From positions 15,824,290 through 15,888,289 of the forward strand of contig OY986965.1 in the NCBI GenBank assembly GCA_963920575.1: DNA of 64,000 bases. The letters are read 5' to 3'. This document shows, piece after piece, positions 11,523 through 22,732 of the stretch (positions are counted from its first letter, which is position 1; every line of letters starts with the position of its first letter). The notes below the pieces were generated by a model. That model worked only from the letters and a program-made list of their open reading frames with translations, was not told the origin of the DNA and did no database searches. The DNA comes from Narthecium ossifragum. Lineage: Eukaryota > Streptophyta > Magnoliopsida > Dioscoreales > Nartheciaceae. The position numbers were made by a program, and so were the translations under genes.

Positions 11523-12374
11523 TGATACGAGGTCGAACCCAGCCATTCCAAGAAGGGACCCACGTCCTTGCTTGGATGGGCCCACGCCAAGGAGTTGGCT
11601 GCACCCAAGTCCCTTTGGGCGTTCTAAGCTCAGCCGGCCAAAGGAATCCTATTCCTAGCTGGTTTGCTTACTTAGATGATTTCCTAGTTAGTAGTTATCT
11701 TGATTGAGTCAGTTTCCTAGATTGAGTTCAGTTTATGATTTGCTTAAATCAGTTCCTATTATGAGTCCTTGTTATTAGGAAGTTGAGATAAGATTGAGTC
11801 TTATTAGGAAAGTCTGGTTACTTGCTGATTAAAGCAAGGTAGTCTTCAGGTTATAGTAGAACTCTCTTGAGGCCTCTATAAAAGGACCTCCATAGCTTGT
11901 AATTATGCATGGACGAATTTATGAGAGTTATTATTTAGTAGAGATAAATCTTAGGAGTAGAAGTAATATAGGAGTAGCTGTAACCCTAGTTTCCACAGAA
12001 ATCCACCAGCCACCTTCATCTCTCTCCTGCCGGATTCTTTCTCCACCAGCCGGCCACCATCCATTGCCGTCCACCGCTGCCATCTACAGTGCACGTCCCC
12101 ATCACCGGCGTCCCCTTGGCTGCCGTGCTTCCCTCCCCCACGTTCTCCAAGGCTTGGATCTCCAAGAGAAGCCAGCCAACCCTAGAGGAGCTGCAAGGTA
12201 TCCCTCTTCTCATCCGTCTCCTCCTCTAGTCTTCGTCTTCCTCGTCGAATACCTAGGGTCCTTCTTCTAAAACCCTAAAGGTATCTCTCGACCTAGCCAT
12301 AGATTTGGCTAAAGAGGATCTGAGATAAGGCAAGAGACCCGGTATGAAAGCCCTTGAGAAGGTGCATCGTATCA
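11523..12374 (+). repeat. A2 3' LTR (852 bp)
   Basis: Complete, TGATACGAGG to CATCGTATCA. It differs from the 5' LTR at about nine places, including the terminal TG and CTAGTC versus CTACTC. Confidence 0.93.
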
Positions 12375-12379
12375 CTCCC

Positions 12380-13546
12380 CATCCACCCATCTAGGAAGCA
12401 TCGGCGTCCTTCCCCAAAGCCACCGTGGCCGACCAAGACCACGGAGGAAGCTTGGATCGCCGGGATTCAACTCCGGCGAACTCCCCTATTACGGCATTCT
12501 TCAATCAGCCGTATTCCGAGGTTGATCCCAAGATCAGACCTCACAAGAAAGGTCACAAGACCTTCCCGTACCTGTTACCGACGAGCTCAAGCATCGTCGC
12601 GGCCTAGAACACCGGTGATCATCGGCGACGTCCTCCACCGCGCCGCCACCTTCAGATCCGGTGCATCCGAGGCCCAATCCGTCGATCAAACCGTACGGAT
12701 GGAATCCTCACGTCCCTGCGAAGCTTCCTGTGCCGTTACCACACTCCGGCGACCTCGTTTCACCGTTGATCCAGCTCCGGCAGCTTCTCAGCCGTCCGAT
12801 CAAGACTGCAACTTGATCCAGCCATTTGATCAGCGTGATCTTCGATCCAGTGGTTCCGATCTTCGATCTGAACCTGATCCAAGAGTCCCCAGCAATCAGG
12901 ACCATCCAGATCAACTCCAAGTGATCCAGATGCATCCTCAACCGTTGATCAGGCATTCAAAGGTTGATATGAGCCATCAAAGGAGCTACCCTCCTTATTC
13001 AGATGTCTCCTTCAATCTGATCAGATCTGACTGTGATGGTATCACCGGTCTAGCTCAACTGACCCAAGTCCAGATTGACACCGGTAGACTCGACCAAGTC
13101 AGACAGGTTTGGACCAGAGTACGACTCAGCGCAGCTGAAGATTCAACTTGGTTCAACCAACTTCTAGCCCAAACTAGTGCAGCAGAAGCATGGTCCAGCC
13201 ATCTTCACTTCAGATTGGACCAAAGCCAGCTTGACCAAGATTCAAGCCAAGTCCCTGCACAGCTGATCAGACCATGGACATCAGATCCCATCCTATGGTC
13301 ATGGGCAACACTACTGATGGGACATGATGAATCATATTCCTGGAGCTACCTGAGCCGTCAGATCGACCGCCAGATGCTCATCCATCACTGCCACTGCTAC
13401 CCCTGGACCCATCATGGGATAGACCTAGTTTCTCCCCACCGAGTCCAGAACTACAGCAGCAAGTTGATTCGGTCCAGCCACATGGAGCCATCCTACCTGA
13501 CCTGACTCTGGCCTTGAGGACAAGGCCAATTTTGAAGGAAGGGGGG
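12380..13546 (+). pseudogene. B0 protein frame, C-terminal part
   Basis: Continues the frame broken by A2 at the Pro/Arg/Lys-rich RKHRRPSPKPPW stretch. A Ser/Asp/Gln-rich region follows, then the SDPILWSWATLLMG module near 13280 that is also found in A1 and A2. After this module B0 has lost bases relative to B1, shifting the frame, which then ends at about 13505. Confidence 0.6.
13510..13527 (+). promoter_or_regulatory. Pre-polypurine hairpin of B0
   Basis: The same GGCCTTGAGGACAAGGCC as in the A family, followed by a GAAGGAAGGGGGG purine tract. The hairpin and tract are the part of the 3' end that A and B share most closely. Confidence 0.75.
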
Positions 13547-14864
13547 TGATACGAGTCGATCCGACTCGACCAACTGGATCCGAACCCAGAAGAGGAACCA
13601 AGCTGGTTCAACCTCTTTCCTAGTTTGACTTGGACTTCCCTAGTTCAAACTAGAGTATTTAATTAATATTTATCATTAGTCTTTTATTGAGTCCTAGTTG
13701 ATATTTGATTGTTAGGAATTAATTAAGAGTCCCTTTGAGTTAGGAAGTTGAGTTGAGTCAGAAAGCCTTATTACTTGCTAATTAAGCAAGGGGGTTTTTA
13801 GTTGGATTAGGACTCTGTCAAGGTCTCTATAAAAGGACCTTAGTAGTTTGTATTAGGTTATGAATGATGAATGATGAATGAAGAGTTATGAATTATTAGG
13901 AGTAGTTGATAAATTATCATAGGAGTAGAGATAATATAGCTTCCACCAGATATCCACCATAGATCCATCTTCTTCCCCATCGGTCATCTTCTCCGCAGCC
14001 GGCATCGCCTTCACCTTAATCTTCCTTCTCCACGCCACTTTCTCTCTCCGCCACGTCAGCGACCCCACACCACGTCAGCTCATCTCCTTCCTCTCTTCTC
14101 TCCCGTGACCCAACCCTAGCTACCGCCGGCCATACCTCCGTCCAGCTTCTCCAGCCATCCCCGTCCCCATCCAAGACCGCCAATCTCTTCCCCTGTAGCC
14201 CACGACTCCGGCCATACCTTTCCCGCCGCCCATCGTCGTCTCCGGCGACCTCCTCACCGTTCCCCACTTCACAGCCGCCGCCGTCAACCCCCTGTCCGAT
14301 CCCTATCCCACCTCCAAACCATCCTAAAACCATTCCCCGGCATCCCTAGACCCGATCCCGACTGTCCCAAGCCCCGCCGAGCTCCCCGTTGTCATCCCCG
14401 ACGCCGGCCGACCCAACCTTCACCGCCGTCTTCCCCAGATCCGGCCGATCCGCCACCCATCTTCCAGATCCGAGCCGGTGGATCTCTTCCCCACCTCCAG
14501 GCGATCTTTCCTGTCACTACCCCGACCGCCGTCGCCGCTCCTACGCCGGCGATCCACTCCGGCGATCCTCAGCCGTTGGATCCAGGCTGGTTCAGCCCAA
14601 TCTAATTAGGTTCGGACACTTAACCCACTCCTAGCCGGTTCAGCCAAGCCATTAAACCCAATCCGAGCCAGATTCAATTCCAAGAGCCAATCAACCAATC
14701 CAGACTTGACCCAGTCGAGTCCTACCCCAATCTGAGCCAGATCTGAACCAGATTCGATCCAGCTTCAGCCAATTGGACTCAATCAAGTCCGATCAAGCCA
14801 ATTCTGATCGATTGGAGCAGTAGAGACCCATTACGAGAGGATCACGAGTAGACCGCTCGTAACA
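13547..14864 (+). repeat. B0 3' LTR (1318 bp)
   Basis: Complete B LTR from TGATACGAGTCG to CTCGTAACA. It shows what the damaged start of the B0 5' LTR should look like. Confidence 0.93.
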
Positions 14865-14869
14865 GCACC

Positions 14870-15675
14870 CTAGTCCCTTTGGGCGTTCTAAGCTCAGCCG
14901 GCCAAAGGAATCCTATTCCTAGCTGGTTTGCTTACTTAGATGATTTTCTAATTAGTAGTTATCTTGATTGAGTCAGTTTCCTAGATTGAGTTCAGTTTAT
15001 GATTTTCTTAAATCAATTCCTATTATGAGTCCTTTTTATTAGGAAGTTGAGATAAGATTGAGTCTTATTAGGAAAAAAGTCTGGTTACTTGCTGATTAAA
15101 TCAAGGTAGTATTCAGGTTGTAGTAGAACTCTCTTGAGGCCTCTATAAAAGGACCTCCATAGCTTGTAATTATGCATAGACGAATTTATGAGAGTTATTA
15201 TTTAGTAGAGATAAATCCTAGGAGTAGAAGTAATATAGGAGTAGCTGTAACCTAGTTTCCTCATAATCCACCAGCCACCTTCATCTCTCTCTACAGCCGG
15301 TTCTTCTCCATCACCGGTCTCCTTCTCCGCTGTCGTCCACTCCTTCGCCACTATCATCACCGCCGCTACCAACCACCTCCGCCGTCCAACCCCAAGTCCC
15401 CGGCGTCCCCTTGGCTGCCGTGCTTCCCTCCACCACGTTCTCCAAGGCTTAAAATACCAAGAGAAGCCAGCCAACCCTAGAGGAGCTGCAAGGTATCTCA
15501 GATCCTCTTCTCATCCGTCTCCTCCTCTAGTCTTCGCCTTCCTCGTCGAATACCTAGGGTCCTTCTCGTAAAACCCTAAAGGTATCTCTCGACCTAGCCA
15601 TAGATTTGGCTAAAGAGGATCTGAGATAAGGCAAGAGACCCGATACGAAAGTCCTTGAGAAGGTGCATCGTATCA
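14870..15675 (+). repeat. A1 3' LTR, second segment
   Basis: Resumes the A LTR exactly where B0 entered (after the GCACC copy) and ends CATCGTATCA at 15675. Confidence 0.9.
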
Positions 15676-15680
15676 ACCTT

Positions 15681-16945
15681 CTCTAGGGCTTTCGTATCTG
15701 GTCTCTTGCCTAGTCTCGGCTCTTCCTTAGCCAAAAGCTATGGCTAGGTCGAGATATACCTTTACGACATGTTTGGTTCGCACAAGGAATGGGAATGAGA
15801 TTAGGAATGGGAATGGAATGGGATTGGGATTAGGAATGATCTATTACCGAGGTGATTTTGTAATATCAGGATTGGGAATGGGAATGAAGCATTACCATGT
15901 TTGGTATACAAACAGAAGCCTGGGAATGGAATAGGAATGAAATACAGATGACTAAAATACCCTCTTTTTTTAACATAGAGAGGTCCGATTAAGGGTAGAT
16001 TAGTAATTTAATTTTTTAACCACCATCAACCGCCATTCCGTCGGGAATGGAATGAGGCATTCCGGGGTATTAGATGGGATTGCCTCATTCCCAACTTGTC
16101 AGGAATGGAGCATTCTATTCCCAACTTTAATGTCTAACCAAACAACGGAATGGAATTTGACCAAGGATTTGACCATTCCATTCCCGGCGGTTATGTCCAA
16201 CCAAACATGCCGTTAGGGTTTTAGGAGAAGCACCCTAGGTATTCGACAAGGAAGGCTGAAAACCTGAGGAGAGAGACGGATGAGGAAGAGGATTACCTTG
16301 CAACTTCCTCAATGGTTGGCTGACTTCTCTTGGAGATCCAAGCCTTAGAGAACATGGGTGATGGCTGGTAGTGGTGATGATGGTGGCGAAGGAGTGGACG
16401 GCAGCGGAGAAGGAGACCGGTGATGGAGAAGGACCGGCTGTAGAGAGATGAAGGTGGCTGGTGGATTATGAGGAAACTAGGTTACAGCTATTCCTAGGTT
16501 TACAGCTACTCCTAAATTATCCTACTAATAACTCTATTTTATTCTCATTATTCGTCATGCATAATTAAAGCTATGGAGGTCCTTTTATAGAGGCATCAAG
16601 AGAGTCCTACTACAATCTGAATACTACCTTACTTTAATCAGCAAGTAACCAGACTTTCCTAATAAGACTCAATCATATCTCAACTTCCTAATAACAAGGA
16701 CTCATAATAGGACCTGATTTAAGCAAATCATAAGCTGAACTCAATCTAGAAAACTGACTCAATCAAGATAACTACTATCTAGGAAATCAACTATATAACC
16801 AAACCAGCTAGGGAATAAGAATTCTTTTGGCTGGTTGGGCTTAGGATGCCCAGAGGGATCTGGGTGCAACCAGCTCCTTGGCATGGGCCCACCCAAGCAA
16901 GGACGTGGGTCCCTTCTTGGGATGGCTCAGTTCGACCTCGTATCA
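15681..16945 (-). repeat. A0 3' LTR (main part, split by the MITE)
   Basis: Together with 3021-3036 this makes an A LTR in minus orientation. It resumes after A1's TSD copy with CTCTAGGGCTTTCG and ends CCTCGTATCA, followed by the complement of the purine tract. Confidence 0.88.
15765..16212. mobile_element. Tourist-like MITE (448 bp)
   Basis: Terminal inverted repeats CGACATGTTTGGTT and AACCAAACATGCCG are flanked by TTA (15762-15764 and 16213-16215). The sister LTR at 19340 lacks the insert and has one TTA, which proves the insertion. A 3-bp TTA target fits the PIF/Harbinger superfamily. The interior is built of GGAATGGGAATG-type words and has no transposase. Confidence 0.88.
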
Positions 16946-16966
16946 TCCCCCTCTCCGTTCGAAATT

Positions 16967-16984
16967 GGCCTTGTCCTCAAGGCC
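16967..16984 (-). promoter_or_regulatory. Pre-polypurine hairpin of A0
   Basis: The plus strand reads GGCCTTGTCCTCAAGGCC, the exact reverse complement of the A1 hairpin, 21 bases from the LTR edge. Confidence 0.75.
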
Positions 16985-17036
16985 TGAATTTGCTAAGGGA
17001 AAAGGGCTCTGCTCTTCTTGGACCGGAGTGACGTGG

Positions 17037-19181
17037 CTAGACCGCAACAGTTGCTCTGACTTGGTGGTGAGAATCCTGGTATGGTGGATCAGGTGGTAAT
17101 GGGGCCACTGAATCAGGAGGCCATGCAGCTGGTCTGGAAGAAGGAAACTGAAGTGCCGGTGTATCTGGGGGTCGCTGGAACTCCAAAAAGTAAAGGACGA
17201 CTGTAGAGCGGTGGTGATGCGTCCTTAGTAGCTGGCTTCCTGGGTCGAAGACTAGGTCAACTCGAATCGAGTCTTCCCAATGTGGATGTAGACCCAATAT
17301 GGCAGCTGGATACGGTGGAGAACAGTTGAGCTTGGGGATCTCTCTGATTTACTCCAAAGGGATCAGCAGGGCTCTAGCTTCAACATCAGTCCTCATGGTC
17401 AGAGTCGACAAAGTCGTTCTGAAACTTCGAGTGGTTGATGGTTGCTGGCCGATGCTCATGGATCTGGTCGGCTGGAAGATGGTATCCGACTGAGGGGGAA
17501 AACTCCTTGGATAGCTCAGTTCGATCATTGGATGCTTGATCAAATGTCGAGGATGCGTAGAGATCATCCGGAATCTGGTCTGATCTTGCTGAAGGTTGGC
17601 ATTTGGCCTGACCAAGTCTGATTGGCTGAGCTTGCCTGGACTTGACTTGCTAAGATCACATATGACTAGATTGAATCTGACTGAACCCACTTGAGTCTGA
17701 GTTAGCCCGAACTGGTCTGAATCTAGGCTTGATCGGACTTGGTTGGTGTAGCCAAATCTAGTTGAGCCTGGATTGAATCTGTCCAAGTCTTGTAGGCTGG
17801 GAATAGAAAGAGATCTAGCAGCTGAAAGTGGCCGGAACTCAATCGCCGGTGAGGGATGCTCGTCGGAAGTCCAATCCCATGGAGAAGAGGGGATGAGAGG
17901 ATGGGGGTTTGGTACGGTTGGCGGATCTGGAGGGGGTTTGGGGTCGGCCTCGGTAAGGATACGGGAAGGGTCAGGAGGTTTAGGGGACGACCTTTGTTGC
18001 CCCAAGAGATCCTTCAACGGCCAGTGAGAGGAGGTCATGGTAGTCTTGGGCAGAGGTATACCGTGACTTGCTTGAGGTTTGCCGCGGGGGTCGGGGAAGA
18101 TGGACTTGGGAGCCGGCAGGTTGGTACATGGAACAGATATGGGAGGAGAGGTTGGGTGGCTGTGAGGAGGACATGCGGGGAGGGCTTGAACTAATGTGAG
18201 GTCGGTGGCTGCAGCTTCATGGATGGTGGGTAGATCGCCGGAGATGACAATCGACAATGGGGGTGGTAAAGGAAGGGACGTGAGTTTGTAGGGGGGAAGA
18301 TGGTGGGCTTGGTTATTGACGTGAGCTGCCGAAGAGGAATAGGGAGACTTGCTGGTGGTGGGAAGATAGGGTTTGGATGAGGGGAATAACGAAGGAGATG
18401 ATGGTAGGATGTTGACTGGGCTGGGATGTGGTGTGGTTGGAAAAGGGGGCAGCGAGTGTTGTTCATGGGTTGGGTCATGGGGCAGCTCGTGGGTAGGTGG
18501 AGTATGAGGAGTCCTAATCCAGGTAGAGCTAGGTTTAGGTTCTGCAACCCAAGTTGTAGCTAGAATGGGATTTTCTCTGGATATCTGAACTCTGGTAGGG
18601 TTTGACAGATTTGTAGGAGAATATCGTTTGATCATTGCTTCCCACTGTTCTGCAGAAGGGTAAGGTAGAGGGCTCCAACTTTGGACAGCTTCCTTCCATT
18701 GTTCAACGGTAGGGTAAGCCGTACTCAAAGTTTGACTAGGATTCCTAGTTGGAGTAGGATTTGTAATCCTAGTTTCAGTAGAATTTTGAGTCCAAGTCGT
18801 ACTCTGAGTTTGACTCAGATTCCTAGTTGGAGCAGGATTTGTAATCCTAGTTCCAGTAGGATTCGGAGTCCAAGTTGTACTCAAATAGCCATTGGTGTTT
18901 GTAGGTTTGGGTTGCTTGTAGGGAGTAGGTAATGGCTGATGGTATGGAGGCTGGGCATGGGCCGGGTATAGGGGCTGGTATGGTTGTGGAGGAACTCAGC
19001 CAGGTACAGTAGGGTTAGGGTTAGGGATCTGTAGGGATAATGATGGAAGTATGGGATGATGATGTGGAAGAGAGGTTTGACCAGGTAGAGGAGTAGGTCT
19101 GGTCGGATGAACAGTGATTTGTGTAGGGGTTGAGCAATCCGCGGTATAACTAGGGTTTTGGCCAGGTACTCTTCCTGCCAT
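17037..19181 (-). pseudogene. A0 proline-rich protein frame (broken, long open part)
   Basis: The start is the ATG at 19181 (MAGRVP). After a frame break, about 510 codons are open from about 18884 to 17349. They carry the two TTWT repeats, the duplicated YPxxEQW motif, the Pro/Ser-rich middle and the Gln/Ser region. A stop at 17349 is followed by the tail near 17297-17040 (VDLVFDP, FLEFQRPPD). The SDPILWSW module of A1 and A2 is absent. At its place is TTRSFRTTLSTLT, as in A3, so A0 and A3 form a second subfamily. Confidence 0.6.
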
Positions 19182-19243
19182 TTGGACTCTTTCGGAAGGA
19201 TTCTGGACGACACAGGTAGGAGGAAAGAGCTTTGATACCAAGT

Positions 19244-19626
19244 TGATACGATGCACCTTCTCTAGGGCTTTCGTATCTGGTCTCTTGCCTAGTCTCGGCT
19301 CCTCCTTAGCCAAAAGCTATGGCTAGGTCGAGATATACCTTTAGGGTTTTAGGAGAAGCACCCTAGGTATTCGACAAGGAAGGTTCAAAACCGGAGGAGA
19401 GAGACCGATGAGGAAGAGGATTACCTTGCAGCTTCCTCAATGGTTGGCTGGCTTTCTCTTGGAGATCCAAGCCTTAGAGAACGTGGGTGATGGCTGGTAG
19501 TGGTGATGATGGTGGCGAAGGAGTGGACGGCAGCGGAGAAGGAGACCGGTGATGGAGAAGGACCGGCTGTAGAGAGATGAAGGTGGCTGGTGGATTATGA
19601 GGAAACTAAATTACAACTACTCCTAG
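19244..19626 (-). repeat. A0 5' LTR, first segment
   Basis: Starts TGATACGATG next to the reverse-complemented primer site (CTGATACCA at 19232-19240) and is cut by B1 at CCTAG. Confidence 0.9.
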
Positions 19627-20909
19627 TGTTACGAGCGGTCTACTCGTGATCCTCTCGTAATGGGTCTCTACTGCTCCAATCGATCAGAATCGGCCTGATC
19701 GGACTTGATTTGAGTCCAATGGGCTGATTTGGCTAGCTAGATCGAATCTAGCTCAAGCAATTGGGTCAGGCTTGACTTGATTGGGCTATGTGGCTCGGCT
19801 TGGCTGAACCGGACTTGATCCAAGGGCTGAATTGGACAAGATCGGCTGGGAAGATCTGACGGCTGAGGAGTCGCCGGAGTAGATCGCCGGCGTAAGGGCG
19901 GCGGTGGCTGTTGGGATAGTGGCAGGAAGGTTCGTGGGTTGATGGGGAAGAGATCCAACGGCTCGGATCGGGGAGATGGGTGGCGGATCGGCCGGATCTG
20001 GGAGGTCGACGGCGGTGGGTTGGGTTAACCAGCGTTGGGGACGACGGGAAGCTCGGCTGGGGCTTGGGACGTCGAGAAGATGGTCGAGAAAGGGTCGTGG
20101 GGAGACGAGGAAGGTTTTAGGATGGGTTATGAGTGATATGTGGGACGGACGCGGGTGATGGCAGTGAGGATGAAGGTCGGGTTTGCCGGGGAAGGCGCCG
20201 GAGACGGTGAAGGAGGCGGTAAGGGTGCTGTCCAGAGTTGTGAGGCTTAGGGGAAGATGATGGAGGGTTTAGGTGGCGACGGGGGTGGCCGGAGAGGAGA
20301 GAACGGCGGTGGTCGGCGGATGCTAGGGTACGGGAGAGAAGAGAGGGAAGAAGATGAACAGTGCTGGGGTGACGTGGCGGTGGGGTCGCTGACGTGGCGG
20401 AGAGAGAAAGTGACGGGGAGAAGGAAATTGAAGGTGAAGGCGATGCCGGCTGCGGAGAAGATGACCGACGGGGAAGAAGGTGGATCTATGGTAGATATCT
20501 GGTGGAAGCTATATTATCTCTACTCCTATGATATTCTACTCCTATGATATTCTACTAATTACTTTATCATTCATCTTATCATTCATCATAACCTAATACA
20601 AACTACTAAGGTCCTTTTATAGAGACCTTGACAGAGTCCTAATCCAACTAAAAACCCCCTTGCTTAATTAGCAAGTAATAAGACTTTCTGACTCAACTCA
20701 ACTTCCTAACTCAAAGGGACTCTTAATTAATTCCTAACAATCAAATATCAACTAGGACTCAAATAAATATAAAAGACTAATGATAAATACTAATTAAATA
20801 CTCTAGTATGAACTAGGGAAGACCAAGTTAAACTAGGAAAGAGGCTGAACCAGTTTGGTTCCTCTTCTGGGTTTGGGTCCAGTTGGTCGAGTCGGATCGA
20901 CTCGTATCA
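19627..20909 (-). repeat. B1 3' LTR (1283 bp)
   Basis: Plus strand TGTTACGAGC to CTCGTATCA. In element orientation it starts TGATACGAG, the same first nine bases as A-family LTRs. Confidence 0.93.
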
Positions 20910-22668
20910 CCCCCCCTTCCTTCAAAATTGGCCTCGTCCTCAAGGTCAGAGTTAAGTCAGGTAGGATGGCTCTATGTGGTTGGACCGAATCAACTTGCTG
21001 ATTTAGCTCTGGACTCGGTGGGGAGAAACCAGGTCTATCCCATGATGGGTCCAGTGGTAGCAGGGGCAATGTTGAAGGAGCATCTGGAGGTCGATCTGAC
21101 GGCTCAGGTAACTCCAGAAATATGATCTTCAATGGCTCTCCTGGATCATCCTCATCATGTCCCATCAGTAGTGTTGCCCATGACCATAGGATGGGATCTG
21201 ATCTCCATGGTCTGATCAACTGTGCAGGGACTTGGCTTGAATATGGGTCAAGCTGGCTTTGGTCCAATCTGAAGTGAGGATGGCTGGACCATGCTTCTGT
21301 TGCACTAGTCTGGGCTAGAAGTTGGTTGAACCAAGTTGAATCTTCAGCTGTGCTGAGTCGTACTATGGTCCAAACATGTCTGACTTGGTTGGCTCTACCG
21401 GTGTCAATCTGGACTTGAATCAGTTGAGCCAAACCGGTGTTACCATCATAATCAGATCTGATCAGATTGTAGATGAAATCTGGATAAGGAGGGTAGCTCC
21501 TTTCATGACTCATCTCAACCTTTGAATGCTTGATCAACGGCTGAGGATGCATCTTGATCACATGGAGTTGATCTGGATGGTCCTGATTGCTGGAGACTCT
21601 TGGATCAGGTTCAGATCAAAGATCGGAACCACTGGATCGAAGATCAGGCTGATCAAACGGCTGGATCAAGTTGCAGTCTTGATCGGACGGCTGAGAAGCT
21701 GCCGGAGCTGGATCAGCGGCGAAACGAGCTCGTCGGAGAGCGGCAACGGTACAGGAAGCTTCGTAGGGACCTAGCGATTCCATTCGTACGGTTTGATCGC
21801 TGGATGGGGCTTCGAGCACGCCGGATCTGAAGGTGGCGGCGCGGTGGAGAACGTCGCCGGTGATCGTCGGTGAATGAGGGCTCATCGGTAGGCGGGGATG
21901 GGTGGAAACGGTTCGTGAAGGTCTTGGGACCTTTCCCGTGAGGTTTGATCGAAGCATCATCCTCTGGAAGTGGCGGAGTGGAGGTTGCCGGATCAATGGA
22001 ATTTGCCGGAGTTGGGCTCCAGCGATCCGAGCTTCCTTCGTGGTGGCAGCCGGCCATGGCGGCTTCGGTGAGGGACGCCGGTGCTTCCTCGGTGGATGGG
22101 TGGGGAGGAAGACGTCGGACGGCGGCCTTGGAGTGGCGGCTTGGGGACGAGCCGACGGAGCCGTGGATGAGCCGGGACGAAGGGTAGTCGGCTCGGAGGT
22201 GAGCCGAGCTGGAGGTAATTGATGAGCCGCGGCTCGAGCCAATCCGGGAGGAGAGAGAATACCAGGGGAAATTCCGGAAAAATATGGAAAAATAGGGAAA
22301 ATTCTGGAAAAATCATGAGAAGGTGGTAGAAAGTGTTCACCCTGATCTGACAAAGGAGGTTGCAACAGCATGTGCTCCAGTTCGATCTGAGAATCGGACG
22401 GTTGTCGCTCCTCAACTAGCTTTTGGATCTCTTCTCCCTTATTGATTGCTGGTGTCTCAGTCATACTCGAAATTACAACCGGAGTCATAATCTGAGTTGG
22501 CTCAGGCTCAGGTTCTGCAATCATTATCCTCGGTGCTATAGTTGACCACCTACGAGAGATCTGCTCCAACTTTCTGCTTTGGCGTTCCATCAAAGTTGAA
22601 CAAAGGTTCAACTGGGCCTGCAGAATCTTGAAATGCTGCTCCCAACTTTCCTGGGGTACTCCGTACAT
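20910..22668 (-). pseudogene. B1 protein frame, one stop from intact (about 585 codons)
   Basis: The start is the ATG at 22668 (MYGVPQ). The frame reads through to the LTR except for one TGA at 21618-21616, where B0 has CGA (Arg), a C-to-T change at a CpG. In order: coiled-coil-like N-terminus (about residues 5-50), acidic Glu/Pro region, FSGIFPIFPYFSG stretch, Arg/Pro-rich basic region (RKHRRPSPKPPW), ITGDVLHRAATFRSG, Ser/Asp/Gln region, the SDPILWSWATLLMG module, and a DPSWDRPGFSPPSP tail. I do not recognise the protein and see no enzyme motif. Conservation of the layout in B0 suggests it was once a selected protein. Confidence 0.65.
20930..20947 (-). promoter_or_regulatory. Pre-polypurine hairpin of B1 (degraded)
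   Basis: Same position as the A/B hairpin but two stem bases are changed (plus strand GGCCTCGTCCTCAAGGTC), so the stem is weakened. Confidence 0.55.
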
Positions 22669-22732
22669 GGTGGCGAAGTTTCCAGTAGGGTTTGAACCGC
22701 ACAGTCGGTGGAACGGAGCTCTGATACCAAGT

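Larger units (their letters stand above)
8260..12374 (+). mobile_element. A2, non-autonomous A-family LTR element
   Basis: Flanked by a perfect TSD, CTCCC (8255-8259 and 12375-12379), inside the B0 reading frame. LTRs are 8260-9112 and 11523-12374, with roughly nine differences by eye (about 99% identity), so it is one of the youngest insertions here. The 5' terminus is TA rather than TG. The primer site TGGTATCAGAGC is intact at 9117-9128. Confidence 0.92.
6382..14864 (+). mobile_element. B0, non-autonomous B-family LTR element, containing A2
   Basis: Flanked by a perfect TSD, GCACC (6377-6381 and 14865-14869), inside A1's 3' LTR. Plus-strand order: 5' LTR 6382-7675, primer site TGGTATCAGAGC at about 7679, unknown protein frame from 7740, A2 insertion, rest of the frame, hairpin, purine tract GAAGGAAGGGGGG, 3' LTR 13547-14864. 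No pol gene is present. Confidence 0.9.
3037..15675 (+). mobile_element. A1, non-autonomous A-family LTR element, with nested insertions
   Basis: Flanked by a perfect TSD, ACCTT (3032-3036 and 15676-15680). A1 landed 16 bp inside the terminus of its sibling A0, in the opposite orientation. Plus-strand order: 5' LTR 3037-3916, primer site at about 3919 (TGGCATCAGAGC, one change from the consensus), proline-rich frame, hairpin and polypurine tract, 3' LTR 6299-6381 continued at 14870-15675 beyond B0. Confidence 0.9.
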
